Source: an uncultured Bacteroidota bacterium (GTDB lineage: Bacteria > Bacteroidota > Bacteroidia > Chitinophagales > Chitinophagaceae). From it: a stretch of DNA of 11,004 nucleotides. The notes below the pieces were generated by a model. That model made no database searches. It had not been told where the DNA came from and was given only the letters and a program-made list of their open reading frames with translations. A program made the position numbers and the translations under genes. Shown piece by piece: positions 6,879 to 11,004 of the stretch. Within the stretch, counting starts at the first letter, position 1. Each line of letters starts with the position of its first letter. The stretch lies in NCBI GenBank assembly GCA_903851455.1, contig CAINOM010000217.1, positions 1 to 11,004 of the forward strand. The letters run 5' to 3'.

Positions 6879-6886
6879 CAAAATTA
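6879..6886 (-). promoter_or_regulatory. Possible -7 element for the helical-repeat gene
   Basis: The minus strand reads TAATTTTG, an exact TAnnTTTG match, whose TAA is also the stop codon of the receptor gene. It lies 74 bases before the helical-repeat gene start, and a TTTA sits about 18 bases further upstream as a poor -33 candidate. It could be chance in AT-rich DNA; the two genes may instead be only co-transcribed. Confidence 0.28.
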
Positions 6887-9154
6887 CAACTCATCCTTTT
6901 TAAACTGTGTCAGCGACATATTCACTCCTACAAATATTGATCTGTATAACGCAGGTACGATGGGATTCCTACCTGTAGCCGCACCAGCTGCATCGTAGGT
7001 ATACCTGTATCCAAAGATATTGTGCTGGTTGGTGATATTGTCAATACTCAGGTAAAATACGGTGAACCATTTGCCAAAGCTATGCAGGTAGGCAACAGTA
7101 AGTGCAAGGTTGTTAAAATCGGGGGTTTTATCGCTCAAAAAATTGGAACTGGTTACTGTACTATACCCCGCATTATAGTAAGGCCTGCCGCTGGCGAAAC
7201 TGTAAGTGGCGCTGAAATTGGTCTGCCATTTCTCTACAAAATATTTGGCGACTAGATTAAGGTTGTGATTGGCAATGTAGGTAGGCGTGGCCTCATAAGG
7301 AAAGTTCTGATAAAGCCTGCGCGTATCAATGTAGCTATACGATATCCAGTAGTCGAGGTTCTTTACGCTCTTTTTGTCTCGCCAGAAAAGCTCCAGCCCC
7401 TGTGCATATCCGTGCCCGCTGTTGTTCACACTGGTTGTGTCCAGTATAGTGCGGTAACCACTCGGGTCATAAGTGCTATACACCTCACGTACCAGCTCCG
7501 TATAGCTTTTGTAATATCCTTCAAGTCGCAACGTCCTGTCGTTCTTGCTCCACTGCCAGTTGGCAATATAATGCGTGGCTATCTGCATGTTCAGCTTATT
7601 CTGCAAGCCGGCAAGAAGGTACAAATTATCAGGATCCTGGTAAAACATACCACCCGCCACCGATATCTGGCTATGGTGCCCCGTCTTTATGGCCATAGAT
7701 AACCTTGGGGCTATATCGTCCTTGTTCAGCAGTACGCTATGCTCATAGCGTATTCCCGGCCTGATGGCCAGTATATTAATGGGCGTCCACTCCAGCTCCG
7801 TATAACCGGATACTATTCTTTCATTAAAGTCCTGTTTGAAATAATTGTTGAAGTTTTTTGAAATGCCGAAGCTCTGCACATCAGAACCTACAAGGAGGTT
7901 CAGCCGGGAAGTGAAATAGTCCTTCCCCTCTACACGAAATTGTGTGCGGTAATCTGTTTCATTTATAGGTACCGGTCCAAAGAAATTATTGGTCTGATCA
8001 AGGCTGTAGGAAGCACCCACGTAGAAGCTGTATTTATCTTTGAACAGTTGCTTGTACGAGACATTCGAATAATAATACTGGTCCTTCGTCTTAAAATTTA
8101 TAGTATCTCCCAGGTTCCTGAACTCTTTAGAAAATGTATCGATCTTAGCTGTATCTGATACTCCGGCATAGGGGTTAGGCACGGCTATTCCGCTGGTGTT
8201 ATAAGAGCCGTTCACGCTTATTTTCAGGATGCCGTTCTTATTCGGCTTCCATACATATCGTGCATTGCCCGATCCGCCTACCGGAACATTGTAAAACTTA
8301 AAGTTGGTAGTGGCAAGTCCGTAAAAAGGAGTAAGATTATTGTAGCTGCCACCCACATCCAGTGAGCTGTTCTTCCATTTTTTGGTGCCCGAGGCATATA
8401 TGCCCGCCATGTTCAATCCCAGGTTCACGGTGCTTTTGTCCGGAAGATCCGTCGTATTAAGTTCCAGCACGCCAGACAGCGCCTGTCCATAACGTGCACT
8501 ATACCCGCCGCTGCTGAAAGACACACCCTGGTAATTGAACGCTCCGAAGCGGCTACGCGTAGCCACACCTGGAGGGCCGCTAAAGAACGCATTTTGCACA
8601 ACAAGCCCATCAACCAGTATCGACAATTCACTTGCGTCTCCACCCCTAACGAACAAGCCATTTTCAGTGCCGGTCTGCTGTGTTCCGGGCAGCATCTCTA
8701 TTGCCTTTACCACATCGGCATTGGCACCGGCGGTAGTAACTATATCAAGTGGCTTCAATATTGTTTTGTTATTATCGCTGGATGCCCCAAACGAGCCCGC
8801 TGTTATTACTACCACATCGAGGTCGTGCGCTTTTGATTTTATGTGCAGCACTATGCCGTCCATATCGCCGGCGATAACTATAGGCAGGCCACCGTTCTCA
8901 TGACTCACCTCTGATGCCACTATGGTCTGGTTGCCTTTTTCTGTAGTGGTGAACCTGAAGATACCCAGGCTGTCCGTCGTGCCGCCATCTAGCGTATTAT
9001 CCAGGTATACATTGGCGTTCCTTACCGGTTTGTTCTTTTCGTCGAGTACTGTGCCGCTGAGTTTGTATTGAGCGCTGGCCACATTAGCTACCAGCAGCAA
9101 AAAAGGTAAAAAAGCGAAATTCCTGAAAAGTCCCGATCGTATATGTTGTTGCAT
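6884..9154 (-). CDS. TonB-dependent outer-membrane receptor
   Basis: The chosen ATG at 9154 gives 756 residues. The open frame reaches a TTG at 9178, but the promoter element at 9176-9183 overlaps that codon, and the ATG starts a clean signal peptide (cut after NVASA, about residue 28). Domains in order: carboxypeptidase-regulatory-like beta-sandwich (about 29-110, YKLSGTVLDEKNKPVRNANVY), a TonB-box-like DLDVVVITAG (111-120), the plug (about 130-236, with GLFVRGGDASELSILVDGL at 166-184 and GYSARYGQALSGVLELN at 217-233), and then a beta-barrel of alternating aromatic strands to the C-terminus. Such proteins import siderophores, cobalamin, glycans or peptides across the outer membrane with TonB-ExbBD energy. 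The substrate cannot be read here. It is shorter than SusC-type receptors and no SusD gene follows; a small helical-repeat protein gene does. Confidence 0.93.
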   Translation of the reverse strand: MQQHIRSGLFRNFAFLPFLLLVANVASAQYKLSGTVLDEKNKPVRNANVYLDNTLDGGTTDSLGIFRFTTTEKGNQTIVASEVSHENGGLPIVIAGDMDGIVLHIKSKAHDLDVVVITAGSFGASSDNNKTILKPLDIVTTAGANADVVKAIEMLPGTQQTGTENGLFVRGGDASELSILVDGLVVQNAFFSGPPGVATRSRFGAFNYQGVSFSSGGYSARYGQALSGVLELNTTDLPDKSTVNLGLNMAGIYASGTKKWKNSSLDVGGSYNNLTPFYGLATTNFKFYNVPVGGSGNARYVWKPNKNGILKISVNGSYNTSGIAVPNPYAGVSDTAKIDTFSKEFRNLGDTINFKTKDQYYYSNVSYKQLFKDKYSFYVGASYSLDQTNNFFGPVPINETDYRTQFRVEGKDYFTSRLNLLVGSDVQSFGISKNFNNYFKQDFNERIVSGYTELEWTPINILAIRPGIRYEHSVLLNKDDIAPRLSMAIKTGHHSQISVAGGMFYQDPDNLYLLAGLQNKLNMQIATHYIANWQWSKNDRTLRLEGYYKSYTELVREVYSTYDPSGYRTILDTTSVNNSGHGYAQGLELFWRDKKSVKNLDYWISYSYIDTRRLYQNFPYEATPTYIANHNLNLVAKYFVEKWQTNFSATYSFASGRPYYNAGYSTVTSSNFLSDKTPDFNNLALTVAYLHSFGKWFTVFYLSIDNITNQHNIFGYRYTYDAAGAATGRNPIVPALYRSIFVGVNMSLTQFKKDEL

Positions 9155-9175
9155 CAAATATGTGATTTGTGGAGG

Positions 9176-9183
9176 CAAAGCTA
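9176..9183 (-). promoter_or_regulatory. Promoter -7 element of the TonB-dependent receptor gene
   Basis: The minus strand reads TAGCTTTG, an exact match to the Bacteroidota -7 consensus TAnnTTTG, 21 bases before the ATG at 9154. A TTTT lies 20 bases further upstream, close to the -33 TTTG. Spacing and position are typical and support the ATG at 9154 over the upstream TTG, which falls inside the element. Confidence 0.6.
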
Positions 9184-9377
9184 TGCGCTGAGTAAAAGAT
9201 ATGAAAATTTATTTCGGCTAATTATTGTGGCTAATCGGTAAACGGCAATTATATAGCGGCGAAAATGCTATTTCCTTTAGCCTGGCGCTGTATTATCAGC
9301 TAAACGAAAGGAAAAATCTTACCAATACCATCAAAACTATACGAGCAGAACAGCCAGCGGCTTGGCAGTCAAATCAT

Positions 9378-9411
9378 AAAAAAACGAGACACATGGTTCA
9401 CGTGTCTCGTT
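9378..9411 (-). terminator. Intrinsic terminator of the T9SS surface-protein gene
   Basis: A perfect 10-bp inverted repeat, AACGAGACAC (9383-9392) and GTGTCTCGTT (9402-9411), encloses a 9-base loop. Read on the minus strand the stem ends in a run of seven T residues (plus-strand A residues 9378-9384). It lies about 20 bases after the stop of the large repeat protein gene and separates that gene from the receptor promoter. Confidence 0.9.
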
Positions 9412-9432
9412 GCTAAATAATAAACTACTATC

Positions 9433-11004
9433 CTAATTCACCGATTTCACCAGCTTATCAGTCTTTATTTTCTGGCCATCGGTATCATAGATCGTGATCA
9501 TGTAAATGCCATCAGGAAGTGTGCTGACGTCTATGTCTTTGGCCTCAGATATATTCATTACAGACCTGCCGTCTATACCGCTGATGAGCGCGCGCACCTG
9601 TATGGGCGCTTCTATATGCACCATAGTTTGCGCCGGGTTGGGGTATATCCTCACATCGACCTTGCTCACGCCCGACACATAGGATATCCCGCTACCGCCA
9701 GTGTAGATGTACGCATCCGAAAATGACTGGCAGCCATTGGTATCTGTGACCTGCACCTTGTAATTGCCACTGCCGGTAGACGGTGTGCTGGATGATGTTG
9801 CTCCCGCGATCATTGACGCGTCTTTGTACCATTGGTAGGTAACATAGTATGACCCGGTATAAAAAATGCCGCCGGCATAAGAAACGATCGGGTCAGGTAA
9901 CGGATACTGGCTCACTGTTAACGATGGTGTCATCGTCGTGCAACTGCCCGGAATAGTGATCTGTACACTATAGTCGCCGGGAGTGGTTGCGTTGTATATA
10001 GCGTTAGTTGCCCCTGGTATCAGTACTCCGTTGAAATACCATTGATAAGTTACTGTACCGGTAGCGCCGGACACATTCGTGGTAAGCAAGGCGCTGCTGC
10101 CCCAGCAATACGACGCAGATGTTATTGGCATTACGATCGCTGCGTTTATTACTGTTACCACTGTATCTGCATGTGTTTCGTCACTGCAGCCTGTAGCCGG
10201 GTTCGTCACCTGCACCCGGTAACCGCCACCTGTGGTCGCCAGGTATGTCGAATTAGTAGCACCGGCAATTACAGAGCCGCCAACATACCATTGATAGGTA
10301 TACCCGGCCACTGCGGCGGCGTTGAGCGTTACACTACCACCGGCACATAGCAAGGTCGGACCAGAGGGCGTTATCGTTACATCTGGTAGTGGGTTCGCAA
10401 CAACATTCGTTGTAGCTGAAGTAGCCGTACAGCCATAACTGTTGGTAACGATCACGTAATATCCGTCTGATGCACCTGCAGTGTAAGACTGTACTGTCGC
10501 GCCGCTTATCGCGCCTGCAGCATTATACCATTGGTAAGTATAATCTGCCTCGTAATTTGCTGTCATCATCACGCTTCCTCCCTGGCAGAATGTGATAGGG
10601 CCCGACAGCGTGACGTTTGCTGTTGGCGACGGATTGCTTGTTATGGTAATTACATTGGAAGTAGCAGAACACCCGGTGCTGTTGGTAACAATTGCAGAAT
10701 ACGAGCCCGTATCAGTTGTGGAGTATGAACTGCCGTTCGCCCCGGTGATAGCTACGCCATCCAGCAACCACTGGTAGGTAAGACCAACACCGACAGTCGC
10801 ATTAAGCGTAGTAGTAGTACCCGCACAAATAGTCGAGCCGCCTGCATCGGTGATCACTGCAATCGGGACATCTACCGTCACCAGCATTGGGATAGAAGTA
10901 GTGCTGCAACCGGAACTATTGGTCACCATTACCTGGTAGCTTCCACCCACCGAGGCCATATAACTGGATGCCAGTGCGCCGGGAATAGCCACACCACCCA
11001 CGTA
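9433..11004 (-). CDS. Secreted Ig-like repeat protein with T9SS C-terminal sorting domain (5' end outside window)
   Basis: The reading frame stays open to the right edge, so the N-terminus and signal peptide are missing; a GTG at 11001 is an internal valine in a repeat, not a start. 523 residues are visible. Numbering from the GTG codon as 1, residues 1-433 are tandem beta-sandwich repeats sharing ICAGGSVTL, TYQWY-GG--I-GAT, and GxYxVxVTNxxGCSATS, like the Ig/PKD-type modules of Bacteroidota adhesins. Residues 447-522 are a type A T9SS sorting domain: VRIYPNPAQTMVHIE (450-464), LISGIDGRSV (472-481), LPDGIYMITI (495-504), then the DGQ and KTDKLVK ends. The protein should cross the outer membrane by the PorSS/T9SS machinery and be released or attached to the cell surface after removal of this domain. 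Composition is rich in Ser, Thr and Gly. No enzymatic domain is visible in this part; adhesion is the likely but unproven role. Confidence 0.9.
   Translation of the reverse strand, partial: YVGGVAIPGALASSYMASVGGSYQVMVTNSSGCSTTSIPMLVTVDVPIAVITDAGGSTICAGTTTTLNATVGVGLTYQWLLDGVAITGANGSSYSTTDTGSYSAIVTNSTGCSATSNVITITSNPSPTANVTLSGPITFCQGGSVMMTANYEADYTYQWYNAAGAISGATVQSYTAGASDGYYVIVTNSYGCTATSATTNVVANPLPDVTITPSGPTLLCAGGSVTLNAAAVAGYTYQWYVGGSVIAGATNSTYLATTGGGYRVQVTNPATGCSDETHADTVVTVINAAIVMPITSASYCWGSSALLTTNVSGATGTVTYQWYFNGVLIPGATNAIYNATTPGDYSVQITIPGSCTTMTPSLTVSQYPLPDPIVSYAGGIFYTGSYYVTYQWYKDASMIAGATSSSTPSTGSGNYKVQVTDTNGCQSFSDAYIYTGGSGISYVSGVSKVDVRIYPNPAQTMVHIEAPIQVRALISGIDGRSVMNISEAKDIDVSTLPDGIYMITIYDTDGQKIKTDKLVKSVN
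9703..11004 (-). repeat. Tandem Ig-like coding repeats (period about 240 bp)
   Basis: Five full or degenerate repeats and one cut by the edge: R1 (partial) down to about 10864, R2 10624-10863, R3 10384-10623, R4 10141-10383, R5 9898-10140, R6 9703-9897. The DNA for the TYQW motif, around CCA at 10768, 10528, 10288, 10039 and 9829, recurs at spacings of 240, 240, 249 and 210 bp, all multiples of three. R2-R5 each carry two cysteines about 52-55 residues apart (C59/C111, C139/C191, C219/C272, C299/C354), probably a disulfide. R6 is shortened and has only C424. Confidence 0.85.

Noticed and set aside
6884..6898. C-terminal KDEL on the TonB-dependent receptor
   Set aside because: KDEL is a eukaryotic ER-retention signal; in a bacterial outer-membrane protein it is coincidence. 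It is, however, an unusual non-aromatic end for a barrel.
9225..9416. A 63-codon plus-strand frame in the gap before the receptor gene
   Set aside because: It starts at TTG, has no promoter or ribosome-binding signal, runs through the terminator hairpin of the opposite-strand gene and resembles no family I know.
10999..11001. GTG at 11001 as the start of the surface-protein gene
   Set aside because: The frame stays open to the edge and the GTG codes for a valine in the middle of a repeat (YVGGVAIPGA, like YVGGSVIAGA further on), so the gene continues beyond the window.

Overview
The window looks like a chromosomal segment from a Bacteroidota species, most likely in or near the Chitinophagales/Sphingobacteriales. 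This is inferred from a type IX secretion (T9SS) C-terminal sorting domain, a TonB-dependent receptor with an N-terminal carboxypeptidase-regulatory-like domain, the long Bacteroidota form of QueA, promoter -7 elements of the TAnnTTTG type, near-absence of Shine-Dalgarno sequences, and CCCCTAAAGGGG-type intergenic palindromes. No rRNA, tRNA, CRISPR array, transposase or phage gene was found.

Layout, left to right. (1) Positions 1-5288 hold five minus-strand genes, transcribed in the order dgt (dGTP triphosphohydrolase), queA (tRNA queuosine), nadC (NAD biosynthesis), a YegS/DagK-type lipid kinase, and a lipoprotein of unknown function whose C-terminus lies beyond the left edge. The last three are tightly packed (4-bp overlap, then a 9-bp gap), and a good -7 promoter element sits before nadC. 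(2) Positions 5289-5440 are a divergent intergenic region carrying a possible small inverted-repeat element. (3) The only plus-strand gene, an AHSA1/SRPBCC-domain protein (5441-5878), follows and ends at a strong intrinsic terminator. (4) Positions 6142-9154 hold a minus-strand pair, a TonB-dependent receptor followed by a small exported helical-repeat protein, with a promoter in front and a hairpin behind. (5) Positions 9433-11004 are the 3' part of a large secreted surface protein built of about 80-residue Ig-like repeats and ending in a T9SS sorting domain, closed by an intrinsic terminator.

The left half is housekeeping metabolism (nucleotide, tRNA modification, NAD, lipid). The right half is cell envelope and surface: outer-membrane uptake and a secreted repeat protein. 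I see no clear new multi-gene system. The items most worth a second look are the receptor plus helical-repeat protein pair, the inverted-repeat element between dgt and the SRPBCC gene, the extra segment in QueA, and the uncharacterised lipoprotein coupled to the lipid kinase gene.

Several natural-looking long reading frames begin at TTG. For queA and the receptor I chose a downstream ATG; for nadC the TTG itself appears to be the real start.
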